Shown one piece after another: positions 48,840-61,559 of a stretch of DNA of 64,000 nt. Every line of letters begins with the position of its first letter. The first letter of the stretch is position 1. Below the pieces are notes generated by a model. That model was not told the DNA's origin. It did not search any database and saw nothing but the letters and a program-made list of their open reading frames with translations. Source of the stretch: Pagrus major (lineage: Eukaryota > Chordata > Actinopteri > Spariformes > Sparidae); assembly GCF_040436345.1 (NCBI RefSeq), contig NC_133218.1, positions 28,726,710-28,790,709 of the forward strand, in the 5' to 3' direction. The position numbers were made by a program, and so were the translations under genes.

Positions 48840-51800
48840 GCATCATACTCAGGTCATCAACTACAGACGATTATTCACACATTTTGTCTTTTTGTGTGTG
48901 TTTTAGTGATCAGTCGATGATATCATGGCTTTTTTTATGTTGCAGTCTAATAAGAACATAATAGGCCAGAATCTAACTTAATTCACCTAATTATTCAAAT
49001 AGAAAAAACTTATATTAGTCATAAAGATGCTCATTTATTTATGTGTCACTTTATCTGACAGGGAAAATACATGTAGACATTACTACATCTAATTAAAATG
49101 CAACCAATGGGGCTCTAGCTGTGGCTCATCTGCAGTCCTTTTCCCTGGTTAGACTTCTGAGGAGTAAGACACATGATGCAACACTCTGATACAGACAAAA
49201 ACTAAAGAGAAAAACTGACGGAGACCATTTAGAAATGAGAGATTTATAACATTTTCAAGGCTTAATAAATGATACTTTTGTTGATCTTTTGCAATGGTGC
49301 CATTTTTTCATTCAGCTTCTGATTCAATATTTCCAGAGCTCTTTGTATAATGACAACATAATGTTTCACAGCCCATTGGGTGGCCTGGCTGCAGACAGTT
49401 ATACAATCAGAGAAGTGTGATTAAAATTCACATTCATCTTGATAGTTTTAGACACTTTCTTGATATGTGCTCCAAATTTTAATTTCATGAATCCACTCAC
49501 AGTTTCTGAGTGCCGTGAATACAAATCTCAGGTCTGTAACGATTTGTCAGCTGTTATGTAGGTGCTAACTACAAACACAACTCATAATAACAATGTTGTG
49601 TCTTGAAAAGTAAACGTGTATGTAACGCTGTGGTGCATATGAGGATATATTATATATATTACATATATTTTTAAATCATACTGCTTCTGAGTCTCTACAA
49701 ATGTTATCATAGTAACATGATTGGTTTTATTTTGACCACTACACTTTCTATTCACTAATTTATCTATTCAGAAAACTGATTTTTTGTAATTTCCCCCTAC
49801 TTTACTGTTGCTTTTTTACATTTAGCATCTGCTGTATGGTTAGTGGAGTGCAGGGGCACCTCGTGGACACCAGGGGGAGTCTGACTCCAGTAATTCATAA
49901 TGGTGATATTAAATAAATCATAGAGTTCATAGTTAACACAAGTTTTTGTGTGTTACTGCAGAGGTCGAGTTACTTTGTTCCAACACATATAAACGGTCAT
50001 TTTTGAGTCTGTGGAAAAGTGAACTCGTAACTTTTACCTTTACTTTGCAGGAGCTTCGACATTGTGGTTCAAAACTTTGCCGCAATCCCTTGATGTAACT
50101 CTGAGATGCTTGATGAAAATGTCCCTAGAACCAACATCCAACCAAACAAAGGATTGTATCTGTTTATGTGTGCTAATGCTTCCCAGTATGGATCAGTGTT
50201 ACTTACTGTGGGTCACTCTGGCTGCTGATGCTCGGACTCTTCATCATGTTCCCAGGTGATGTTTTGTGCTTCCTGCAGGGTGACTGTGGCTCACAGGTGC
50301 ATTTGGTAATATATTATTATAGTAAATGCTGAATAAGGGCAGGTTTGAGTAGAATAAGTAACATGTAACAGACTTAAGATGTCTTTCCCCTCTGATAAGT
50401 TGCTTTGTCTGCTGGGTGTTGTACTATGGCTCTCCTGTCCGCCATGTGGCATCACAGTAGGTGCTCCCTTACCTTGCACTCTCAGCCCACAGTACTCTGT
50501 GGGCTGAGACTTCTGACTTGGTGTTGTTATTGCAATGGTGTGTAATTTTATCCCCGACTGTGAATCTGGTTTACAGGAATGTCCGCTTTAATGTGCATAA
50601 ATCCTTTTTTTTCCACAATTTCTGTGGAGATTTGTTCGAAGGTTGTAGCTGTTCATGTACAACTAACCCAAAGACGCTCAAAAACTGTTAAAAGAAATGT
50701 GAGCCACTATGTTTCACTTTAATAAGGGACTTTACTCATTCATATGTACAGAAAACAAAAGTTTATTTCTTTTTCTTTCAGCTCAAAACGTGAGCCAAAT
50801 AAAGAAAGGCAGCATGATCCTGTCAGACACGATGACCTGCTGTCCTGATGTGCAACAACACCTGCAGCTGATGAGCTTCTTGCCTGCAGATGAAACCAAC
50901 AGACCTGTCAAGTTAAAGGGTAACTCCAACAATTTTGAAGCTTAAAAGGGAAGAAGAATGCGTGGAATAAAAAAGTTGGTTCTCCTGTCTGCTATACTGC
51001 TTTTAAAACCTGGTGCCTACATTACCCACAATGCATCTTAGCCACTGCGCGACATCACTGGAGGCAATTTATCAGATTACATGCGGCTTCCTCTGGAGCC
51101 ACAAAAGGCTTGATGCTACTTTTTTTTTTCACACATGCAGTAGCACTCCCCAAGACCTGTAAACACACTTTGAAGGGGGAAAATTGGTGGAGTTACCCTT
51201 TACAAGAGACATATTTAATTAACCATCAGAGCCATTTTGTGTCCTCGCTAAAAGTGCACTCACTTTATCTGGGGATGCAGAATTACAGCAGTAAAAGCAC
51301 CAATATGTTTAAAGAGTGAATATCTCTCTCCTTTTCATTCTTTTGTATGATTCATGTTTTCTTCTTACAACTTGATTACATCAGTTTTACAAATAAAAAA
51401 AAGGGTGAGGAAAGTGCAACAACACAGTATCACCAACATTTGGACCCACACATCATGAACAGCTGCAGCACAATGTTTCTCGTTTCTAAAAAGCACCTGT
51501 TTAAGATTTAAAAAGTTTGAAATCCCTTGTAGACTTTCTACCAACAACAACTTTACACAGAAGTTATATATCGCACTGTTTGCTCTGCAGTTCCATTGTG
51601 TTTTTACTTGTTGGCTCTTTGGAGCACGAGGACTTTCCTCTTGCAAACACTTGGGTGTCATCCTGTATTGAGTGCTGCGCCATCAGTATCAGCCAACTCA
51701 TATGTTTTCCTTGTTGTTTACACGCTGAGGGAGGACCGATCCAGGAGAACTGTCAGTATTAATATGATCTGTAAACGTCTCTTTGGTGCAGTGCAGACAG

Positions 51801-51930
51801 CGCCCCCAAGCTGATGTTTTATGTTCCTTTCATCCAGTGTTTTTTTCTCTTTTGTTTATCTATTTATTCTCCTTTGACTCGCCTGTTTCATCTTCCTGTC
51901 CCTCTGATTATCTGCCTGTCTGATCATGTG
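48840..51930. other. Intergenic region between xkr5 and eva1a
   Basis: No gene recognised. It contains a TTAA-ended element (50913-51202), a possible CTCF-type motif near 49868, and probable eva1a 3' UTR near 51860-51930 (AATAAA on the minus strand at 51868-51863). Confidence 0.55.
50913..51202. mobile_element. TTAA-ended MITE, family 3
   Basis: Starts TTAAAGGGTAACTCCAACAA and ends TTGGTGGAGTTACCCTTTA, a terminal inverted repeat of about 20 bp. It is 290 bp long and has no coding capacity. Confidence 0.75.
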
Positions 51931-54825
51931 TCAGTAATATCTGTTGAGGCTCTGAGTGACTGTACTGATGTCTGGTTGTCCGTTCATCCAGATCTCGCGG
52001 AGAATCCTTTCGCGCTCCTCTAGCCGCTGGGCCCGGTCCAACTCTGATGATACACACAAAAACACACACAAACACAGAGAAGGGTTACAGCACGCCAACA
52101 CACCGTCCATTCATGTAACCATCAAACTTCTATTGAGAAGACTTTCTGTTTCAAAGCATGAGCGGACAGTAGTGCGTATAGTGTGCGTGTATGAAGGTCC
52201 ACTGGCACATTATTAGACACCAAGCTGTCCAAATGCTTTAAAACTATCGAGTCAGCAGGATAAAGTGTTGGTAGTTAACGTTTCTGCAAACCACTGATAC
52301 GTTCACTTTTCTACGTGGCAAAGACTATGTACCATATTGACATTTCTCCCAAATGTGCTACATGATGTTCACGTTACATGATTATTAACTGACTTTAATA
52401 TCGGGGAGGTGGAGGGGATGGTGGCGGAGCTGCAGGCGAGAAGGCCGCATTTCAATATTTGTAAACGGAAACCACTGGATATTTTTAAGGAGACCTCGGG
52501 ACATCTGTCATCTTGTTTGTGGCAACCAAAACAGGCATTTTAAGCCAAAACATGATCTTTTCCTCGACCTAACCAAGTGTGTTTTTGTGCCTAAACCTCA
52601 CCAGACCATAAGCACTGTGTTGTCATAAGATGAATATGGAAATTTATCAAAAAGTTACAACATATCCGTGGTTTGCAGAGACGTTGACTGCCAAAATGTA
52701 TCCTGCTGATTGGGTCGGTCAAACTACTCTCCAAAGAATAGATTTAAATACCTGTGTAAAACATTTTTATAGGAAGACTTAAAACTAAAATGTTGTAATT
52801 TACTCACATATTGTAGTTTTTAAACTGCTCTGCGATGTTCAGCTCAGATTGTCTCCTGCTTTCTGATCCATTTAGACTAAATGAACTAAAGATTATCACC
52901 TGAGGAGATAATTAACTATGTCTAAAATATTTGTTGTCCAAACAGTAAAGTTGGCCGCAGGTTGCAAATGGCCAGTGGTGGAAGACGTATTAAGATGTTT
53001 ATTTATGTTGATGAAGCATTCTGCACTAAAAAAACCCATCACATTTAAATGTCATTAGTCAGCTGACCCCTGGGCTCTGACAGTGTCTTATAGTTAGGTT
53101 TTTATTACTGATGCATTACTGTGTAAGCTGTATTTTAATGTTTAGCTAAAATATTGTTTTTAAAAGCAACTGAAAGTGTAGTGGACTAATAAGTAAAATG
53201 TTTTCCTCAAAAACATGGAGAAGATAAACTGGTGGCTGTTTTAATGTTTGGATGGTTTTAATGGGAGTCACGAGTCTTCACATGTGTGCCTGTGTGTGAC
53301 AGATACCCTCAGCTGATGTAAACATGGTGGCGTTCAGCAGAGCTCTCTCGAAGCGCCTGCGTCTCCGTGCCGACAGGTCAGACGTGTCATCCCACTCCTC
53401 TGATTCGCTGTCCCCAGCAGGCCCGGTCGCTCCCGAGGTAACAACAGCAGTGCTGTCTGGATTACTGTCAATGGGCTGATGGACGGGACAGCCGTGATGG
53501 CGACGGTGGTGATGCCTGTTCCTGTGGCGGTGGTGAGGGTGAGCGTGTTTATTGTTGCCGTAGCGGCAGTCTGCTCGACAGTGTATCTGGAAGACGATGG
53601 CGCAGAGCGTGACAAGAAGGCCGACGCAGACACCGCCCAGAAACACCAACGCTGTCCTCTCGGGCTGGTCTGAGAGGAAGAGAGGAGGAGGAGGAGAAAA
53701 ATAATGAAACGTTGTAAGTGAATCAAAATGTTGGTATACTTAAAGGTTATATACAACATTCACTGCCTGTAGATGTCGCACTCGAGCACCAGCATCAAAG
53801 ACCAAAACAATCAGGCATGTCAGCCACACCTCCTCCAAACCAGACGCAGCCTTTATATCACCCTCCTCCTGTTTAACGCGAGACATAAGCCATGCTGTTG
53901 CTGAATCTGTCTTCATTTTACTCGACACGGTTAGTTTTTTATATAGCTTTTGGGAGCTTCCAGAGGTGGCAAACATGCTGGATGCCTAGACCACAACTTT
54001 ATGCAAATAAGGAGTGGGCAATGTGACACCCTGTCTCTCGCAACGCGACACTTCCAGGCCCTGCGGTGTTGAAAATCACGTGTTTTGAATTAACTGGCGC
54101 TCTAGGCACGGCTGCGTACATGGACAATAAATGGGAAGGGCGGTTATGACTGATTCTGTGAACCTTCAGTTGCAACACAACGCATAAGAGTTGACAGCCT
54201 TGCTGTACAATCCGTTTTCCCGCTATACCTACATTCGTTACGTATTGATGATAGAGAGCCATTCTTTGGATCTGCTGAGTGTCCTAAATCCAATTAATAT
54301 AACTATCAGCTTGCTAGATAACTTGCTGATGCTAGCTACCTATAACACAAAGTAAAATATGTTTTAATTAATTGTGAATGCCTTCAGCTGTGAACTGCAC
54401 TCTGCCATCTTTTCTTAATAAATGCAGGAAGGGACTCACATGCACTAACATGTATTTGCATCCCAAAACAATGAACAGAGAAGCTCAGACTACAGTAAAC
54501 TCACACTCAGAGGGAGTCTGACTTCATTCTCTGCTCAGGATGTTATAACTCCACTACATCTTTACAAAGCAACTACTTGTTAGCTGCTTTACTAATGTTC
54601 AAAATGTCAGATGTAGAACCTTTAAACCCTCGACTGCTGCTCCTCTCCTCGCCTCCTTGATCTTACAGAGTATAATAATGAATATACAGTCACACATGAC
54701 CATTTTTTCTAATTGGACCTACCTGCGATGAAGGTGTAAGCTGCCAGTAAGTTGCTAAGCAATGCCATCTCCTGGGAGACCACCGTCACCTCCATATTTG
54801 GGCTTCCTGTCGTTGGCGCGCTCAT
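51931..54825 (-). CDS. eva1a: EVA1A (TMEM166/FAM176A), autophagy- and apoptosis-linked membrane protein
   Basis: Three coding exons on the minus strand (54825-54723, 53669-53307, 52043-51931) join in phase to give 192 residues (human 152). Diagnostic blocks are MALLSNLLAAYTFIA, one transmembrane segment at about residues 42-63 (LVFLGGVCVGLLVTLCAIVF), DTSDLSARRRRRFERALLNA, TSAEELDRAQRLEERERI, and the C-terminus REIWMNGQPDIS ending in LNRYY. The juxtamembrane region carries an extra His/Arg-rich stretch (residues 76-98, eleven histidines) not found in human EVA1A. In mammals the protein sits on ER/lysosomal membranes and promotes autophagy. EVA1B is the alternative, but the MALLSN start and the NRYY end favour EVA1A. 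A likely acceptor at 54850 shows that the 5' UTR continues on an upstream exon. Confidence 0.9.
52252..52709. mobile_element. Inverted-repeat element in eva1a intron 2
   Basis: Starts TCAGCAGGATAAAGTGTTGG and ends with the complement, TCCTGCTGA. The arms share TTAACGTTTCTGCAAACCAC (imperfect). The middle contains CCTAAACCTCACCAGACCAT, typical of a fish repeat. No coding capacity. Confidence 0.65.
53740..54625. mobile_element. Candidate TTAA-ended MITE in eva1a intron 1
   Basis: Begins TTAAAGGTTATATACAACAT and ends ATGTAGAACCTTTAA, giving a short imperfect terminal inverted repeat. It fills most of the intron. The arms are weak, so the boundaries are less certain than for the other elements. 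Confidence 0.4.
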
Positions 54826-56147
54826 GATTTCACAGCTTTTCGTGTTCCCCTGCAGAGGTCAGCGGAGCGTCATGACTCCCCTCGACTGTAGGTTTGAGAG
54901 GTAGAGGAGAGAAGTGATGCAGGGTCAGAAACAGGAACAAGAAAGAGAGAGGGAGAGGAGGGTGAAAAGGAAGAGGAGCAAAACGAGCAGATAAGAGGGA
55001 GAACGAGGAAGAAACATGGGTGACAGTTCTTATTCACAAATCATCCTTCAAGTTAAATTAATAATGCATACGTGCAGGGAATCTAAAAGCATGTCGGCTT
55101 GAGCGTCCCTCCTCCTCCTCCTGTGACTTCTCAACAAAAACATAAAAATTAACACTTCAGCAGCATAAAAACAATGTACCTTTTTAATGAAACGATAGTA
55201 ATCCTGTTACTCTGGTCTGTTTTCGTGATGTGGGACACACAGTCGATGTTATTCTTGTGAACCAAACCTGCTCATAAAAATGATTTAGACAGGCTCTATG
55301 ATGCAGTACTGTAATCTATCAATCATTCCCATTCATCCACGACTAAAACATCTCTTCTTTGACAACAAGACGAGTTAATTATCGAGTACTGGAGTCTTCG
55401 ACGCCTAACCCCTTAATCAATACATCACTTCTGACTTTCCCCCCTCGTTACAAACATGCCTGAGCTGTGAGCCTGCAGGGTTTGGACGGGAAGACAACTA
55501 TGAGGCATTCATACCTCAGACGACCGGATTTCTTCCCCTCAGTCACATGCCAATATTTAAATTTAAGATCACACAAACACACAGTAATTTAGTAACGTAT
55601 TCACATGCAAACAAACATACTTTAATGAACTCGTGTATGAAACACTCATAGGTTTTGTAGTATCAATACAACAAATAATAAAATTAGTTTAGTTAATGTA
55701 AAGGTACAGGTGTGGGTTGTACATTATTACTATTTTTACAGGATTCATAAGAAGGTCAGACTCTACAGAGGTCGGTCAGCAGTCCGTCTCTGGAGACTCT
55801 ATCTCAACCACTAGGTGGCAACAAACAATCATCAGCCAACTTTACTCCTGGCAGGATGCAGAGTCACACAGATCAGGATAGCTGACCTTCCTGGTGGACA
55901 CACATACACTCAGACACACAAAAGCACATACACACACAGAGGCACATTACAGATGTGATGTAGCTGTCAAAGATGAGCTGGTGTCATGGACTTGGAGTGA
56001 ACTGATCAAGACAAAAAGCCAAAAACAGACACTGCTGTTTCAGAGTTTTTGAGTTTCTCCTTGCTGCTTTTTCTCACTCTGAAAGGTCTTAATGCTCTCG
56101 AACTGTAAATGTCTGTTTTTGGCTTTTATGTTCTGTGTTTTTTTCAC

Positions 56148-56267
56148 TTGTTTTAAAACAAGTCCCCATATACTTCAGTTGTTTAGGAGAATGCTGCAAC
56201 GCTGTTTTGCTGTGAAGCTCCAGAAATGTTTCGCGGACTACAGTTTTTGGGTGAACCTGTCCTTTAA
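56148..56267. mobile_element. MITE family 1, one-end fragment
   Basis: ACTTCAGTTGTTTAGGAGAA, then the GCTCCAGAAATGTTT block and an end in GTCCTTTAA match the right arm of the element at 34112-34774. The left arm is absent. Confidence 0.7.
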
Positions 56268-57303
56268 AGCATTGTTTTACTTGTTTTCGGCTGACTCAAG
56301 CATGTTGACTTTAAATGACATAGTCTATGTTTTTAGATCCATTCAGGATGAACAGTGTAAGACGTGCCAGCTTTTTATTTGAGGGTAATATGTACTAACA
56401 CAGCTACAATCTGTACAATCTGTTATTAGATGCGGACGTGAACACACAAAAAATTACAGCACGAAGAGGGTGTTTACATCCTTTATTGATCTGCTGAGAA
56501 AAATCTATTTCTAAGGACGCAACTAAGGCTTTAAATAGCAAGATATATATTTTTAGCCATCTTGTCGAGTTCTCATTCAGCTTTATTGAGCTGAAAATGA
56601 GACAAATGAATCATTTGTCGCGGGTGTAGACATGAGTTATGAACTTGTTTCAGGAACAAAGATACCACACAATTTATTGTCTACACTCGCGTGCAGCACC
56701 CAGGTTAAATGTAGAGTAGACAGATAGCTTTATACAGTATTGTGTCTAGACATGTAGCCCCACTCCCAGACTGGAACTCCCCCATACACACTCAGGATTA
56801 TACCTTTAGTGTGCATGTTACTTATTGATGGATCTGATACTAAATGTAGAGCACCTTTAACTCCACAGGTCCAGACTGTCTGATGGTAGAGAGAGATGTC
56901 GGAAAGGAAATGAATTTAAAGAGCCAAACAGAGCTGGAGTCCTGGAGAGGATCCAGGAAGATCCTTCATCCTCTGAAAGGAGAGGACGTTCAGGAGGGAC
57001 ACAAGCTGAGCAAAGAAAGAGAGGAGACTCCACTGTGTCTACTGTGCTTCTTTAACTTTTTCTAACCTGATCTGATTAGATTAAGGGCTCCACAGTCTTT
57101 TGGAGACTCTTTTCTTTTATCTTATAGAAGGCCTCCCTGAGCATTTCTTTGTCCTCCAACTTACAAGAGTTTAAATATACAAACAAATTGTTTTGAGGAG
57201 TTTGGCTCGATGGGCAGCTGTTTTAATATGTGATGATAAAGAAAATGAATCAGTGGTTCAAGACCCCGCCACACAATAAACCTGACAAGATGATTGGCAT
57301 GCA

Positions 57304-57821
57304 TAAAGGTTCACCCAGATATGAAAATTCAATCATTATCCCCCATGCCGATGGAGAGTTGGGTGAAGTTTTGTAGTCTACAAAACATTTCTGGAGCTTC
57401 ACAGGAAAACAGAGTTGCAGCATTCTCCTAAACAACTGAAGTGGATGGGGACTTGTTTTAAAATGTTACAAAACAACTGAAAAAATGTTTGCATCACTGT
57501 GGTTGCTAAGCTTAAAGTGTTGGCACGCCTCCCGTCTGAAGTGGGAGCTCGACGCTGCATCAAGGATGTTAATAACATCTTTTCAAATCAATTTGGGATC
57601 TTGGGGCTTGTGGAAACTTACACTGGACAAGTTGTACGAAGCCATTTAATGTTTACTTTCAGTCGTTTTATTACATTTTAAAACGAGCCCCCATCTACTT
57701 CAGTTGTTTAGGAGAATGCTGCAACTCTGTTTTGCTGTGAAGCTCCAGAAATGTGTTGTGGACTACAAGAGGTTGAATGATAATGACTTAATTTTCATTT
57801 TTGAGTGAACTGTTCCTTTAA
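57304..57821. mobile_element. MITE family 1, near-complete copy
   Basis: Starts TAAAGGTTCACCCAGATATG and ends GTGAACTGTTCCTTTAA. The arms are inverted (CTGGAGCTTCACAG on the left, CTGTGAAGCTCCAG on the right). It shares the GTCTGAAGTGGG internal block with 34112-34774. Confidence 0.75.
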
Positions 57822-59649
57822 TCAAAAAAGCAAAGCTAATGGCACATTTCTGCTACATTAAACGATGACATCTCTCTTATATTTGCTATATTTGTCGGTT
57901 ATTAGGTAGTTTTACCTCTTTGTATCTCTAAAAACCAGGTAAAGCAGGCTGCTCACAGCTGATAGAAATACACTCTAAACCTTGAAAGTGTGAGAAGTTG
58001 ATTTTGCTTTGTTTTATTTGTCTCAATCCAGAAAGGTTGGGAATAAACCCGTCTCAGCCAGTTCACCAATTAAAAAAGCCCTCTTCTCATGCAAATGAGC
58101 TACTATTGCTCAACAGGCGGACAGAGCGAGAGTGTTTATATTATCATCACTTATTGGATTAACTCAAACATTTTCAATCCCCTTCAAGCATTTTAAAGGA
58201 TAAATGAAAATCGGTGTCCTGAATTACTTTAATTCACTTTGTCTGCAAAATTGTAACATTTGAGTTGGGCGATATCTGCACATGTGAGTGACATCTCAAA
58301 TCTGTGAGCTGTGCTCGGAGCGTGACGCTATAATTACATGGAAAAATTTGTGAAGCCCCTCGGCGAGACTTGTATTACTGACATTCTTCTCTAACGCTTC
58401 GTGACGTTCTCCTCCAAAACTTTTGAATCCCTTCCTCCAAATAAAATTAAGCTGTGCAGATGTGAGTGGAGCGTGGTTCGAAGGGCACAGACGTTGATTT
58501 TTTTCTCTTTTTGCAGATCTTTTTAATTTCACAAATGTGTCGTGATTTCCCCAGCTGACAGCTGTGAACACATCTCATTACGCATGAATGTATTCTCAGT
58601 GATGGCTTATGAGCTTTTTGCCGCATTAGACTCTTTATTAATGATTGCAAATGGGCCTAATTACCTCATGAAGACACACCAGACTTCGTGACAAACAACT
58701 GTGAATGTATTGTTCTGTGAAAAAACAATCTGTCAGCTCGTGCTGTGAAGCTGTAAAGACATGGCAGAAGTTTAAACCTGAACAGATAAAAAATGGATGA
58801 TGCTTTCAGAGACGATCAAACTGGCCTAATTTCTGAGGATGTTTTCTGTGAAACAGAAGGCGCAGCACTCTAACGCTCACCTGTTAGTACAACCTGAGAT
58901 CACACTGGGGAGCAAATCTGCGTTTAGCCTGTCACATTTCTAAAAACGCTAAAAAAGCGCTCACTGAAATGAATTTTTGCCTCATCCTCACATGCCCTTT
59001 AGCATAAAAACTCACCTCAGGCCTTTAATTATGTTACAAAACTAACAACACAGTCGAAAAGCAATGCATCAGCACAGGCAGCGCGAGAGCAAACAACAAC
59101 AGATAGCATGACATCTCAACACAACCAAGCACAACACAACCTCCGAGCTATTCTAAATCCACTGACTGTCAGGGTCATTTTGTGATGTTGTGTGTAAATG
59201 CTGCAGGACATGGCTGCCCTTCTCTCTCCACTCCTCCCGCTTTACTCTCTCTTTCTGTCCGTTGGATGTGACGATTTGGTTAACAGCAAAAAGCATGTCA
59301 TCACAAATAATTCATAGTTTAGTAAATAAAGCATTGATTCAGCAATGGAAATAAAACCTGCTTGTTTCACGATTGCAACCACACAACATTTACAGACAAG
59401 TACGAGCAGAGACCACGTGAAGAGGCTGAAACAGATTTCCATCAGTGTCACGACAGGTAAATGGAGTGAATAATCCCGCCGCGATTTACTATCAGGCAGC
59501 TGAACATCAGTTATATAATGACATTAGCATGAGACAGTTGGCCTGCAGCCACCTCATTACAGCCAGTCACACTGTGTCCAACAGTCTAGACAACAAGAGC
59601 TGTTTACACTGATGACATGACAACTCTATCTATCTATCCATCCATCTAG

Positions 59650-60617
59650 CCAAGCGTCAGCATCCACTTAGCTTAACTGAGTATAAAGACGAAGAGGAGA
59701 AAAGGACAGCAGCTGGTCTCTCCGTCCAAACGTAACACAATCCACCTACTAAGACGCTAAAGCTCACAAATAACAATCTGCACAACGATAAAACGATCAT
59801 TTCCCAGTTGGCGGGGTTATGTGCCGAACACGTAACGACCAAATAGTCCGGCTAATAACTCCCATTTGAAACAGATCAAGTTGTCATTTATTACACTTTG
59901 GTTTTGGCACGGCTTCAACAAACAAGGTGCATTCAGTTGTCAGTTTATTCGGTTCAGCTCACTAATACTAATTTTATTAGCATTAGTTAGTTAGTTTTCA
60001 GTCTTTATGCTAAGCTAAGCTAACTGACTGAACAGTTGATGCTTCACATTACTTACACTTACTACATTACACAGACAGCATTACTTTTAGCTAGGTGTTC
60101 CCTGATTAACTGTATAAGATGTTAATTAGTGACTACCAGAGGTTATGGTGGGTATAGGATAATATCTCTTGTCATGATTATCCTGGCCAAAGTTATTGTG
60201 ATTCGAAATATGTTTAAAACTCATTAAAACATATTGAAATCACTTTACCTTTCATGTTGTTATGAACAAAAATTGCATCCCCTTTGTGGCAATACAAAAT
60301 AAATCAGATGAATGTAGGATTGTCCCCTCGTGAGGATATTATCCCCATAATGGACATCCACCACGATCAACTTATCCTGAGTGTTTTTATCACGATTTGC
60401 TATAAAATCTCTGATCGTCCCAACTCTACTGGTAGGTGGATTTTGTTACCTTTGGTCAGGCTAACTGTTTCCCCCTGTTTCCAGTCTTTATGCTAAGCTA
60501 AGCTAAATAGCTGCTGGCTGTCTCGTCATATTTACCGTACAGTCATGAGAATGGTATCAATCCTCTCATCTGACTCTCAGGAAGAAAGCAAACAAGCACA
60601 TTTTTCCAAAACTTGAA
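59650..60617. repeat. Inverted pair of a common percomorph repeat (AGCTTAGCATAAAGACTGG type)
   Basis: At 59660-59860 the repeat runs forward (CTTAGCTTAACTGAGTATAA, then AATCCACCTACTAAG, then GGGGTTATGTGCCGAACACG). At 60420-60617 it runs reversed (GTAGGTGGATTTTGTTACC, then CAGTCTTTATGCTAAGCTAA). A further reversed piece lies at 59990-60025. The intervening DNA at 60150-60420 looks repetitive but is unassigned. Confidence 0.55.
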
Positions 60618-61294
60618 TTGAAACATGGTTTAAACTCCATGAAAAATGGACACGCACACAGCTGCTTGACCAAAGTCCACAGATCCAACATGTCAGCAGC
60701 AAGTGCAGGATACTTCTCCTTCCCCCCTTTTTTTTCATAGACACTGATCTTCCTCCCACTTTCTGCTCTGGGTCTGTGCAGTCTGGCCAAAATTCTTCAA
60801 TGCCACAATTGCTCTTTGTCTCTCTCCATGTGGTTAAGAGGTCTGTATGGCTCCTGCGCCTGTTACAGCTTAGCTCACACATGCACACACATGCAGGAGA
60901 TACACTGTCACTCCTCTCACACTTCATCCACATACACTCACGACACTTTAAAGCGTATTTCTCCCTCTCTGTGTGTGCATGTGTGTGTGTGATGCTAATC
61001 CAATGTGACACTACTGGCCTTTCCCCTCAGCTGCTCCACCGTTACTATCTGACATGACCTGCAGAGAGGCTGGAGAGGGAGGCAGAGAAACACAGTGTAC
61101 ACACAGACTTATAAAAAATAAAATAAGAGGCAGAACCAAAGCAAGAGAAGGTGAAGATGGTCGAGAGGGAGCAAAGAAAGGAGGCACTCCATGTCATTAA
61201 CATCATCACTGACTATGTGCATTTCTCACCACACGAACATGCAAACACACTGTTTATACTTACATTAATGCCAAGATGCCATCTGGAGTGTGTT

Positions 61295-61440
61295 TACTCC
61301 TCTTTCCTCTCCTCTCCTCTCCTCCTCTCCTTCCTCCTCCCTCCTCTCTCTCCTCCTCTCTGCTCTGGTCCTCTCCTCTCTCCGCTCTGTCCTCCTCTCC
61401 TCTCTGCTCTCTCCTCCCCTTTCCTCTCCTCCTCTATTAT
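61295..61440. repeat. CTCTCC-rich polypyrimidine tract
   Basis: About 145 bases of mixed CTCTCCTC units, like the tract at 47.5 kb but less regular. Confidence 0.9.
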
Positions 61441-61559
61441 CTCTTCCCTGCTCTTTGCCTTCCCCTTAAAAAAGAAAGCCCTCACAGTATAATTATGTGT
61501 GTAAATCTTCCAGTTGTCAGACGAATAAAAGCCGTCCTCTCCTCTTCACTTTCTTAGAC

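Larger units (their letters stand above)
54850..59620. other. Upstream region of eva1a, no further gene recognised
   Basis: A/T-rich non-coding DNA with two copies of MITE family 1 and a possible CTCF-type motif at 55808. It is probably one long eva1a 5' intron if the first exon lies further right. Confidence 0.45.

Noticed and set aside
61151-61557. Ser/Leu/Pro-rich frame and its Arg/Glu-rich antisense partner
   Set aside because: Made by the polypyrimidine tract at 61295-61440.
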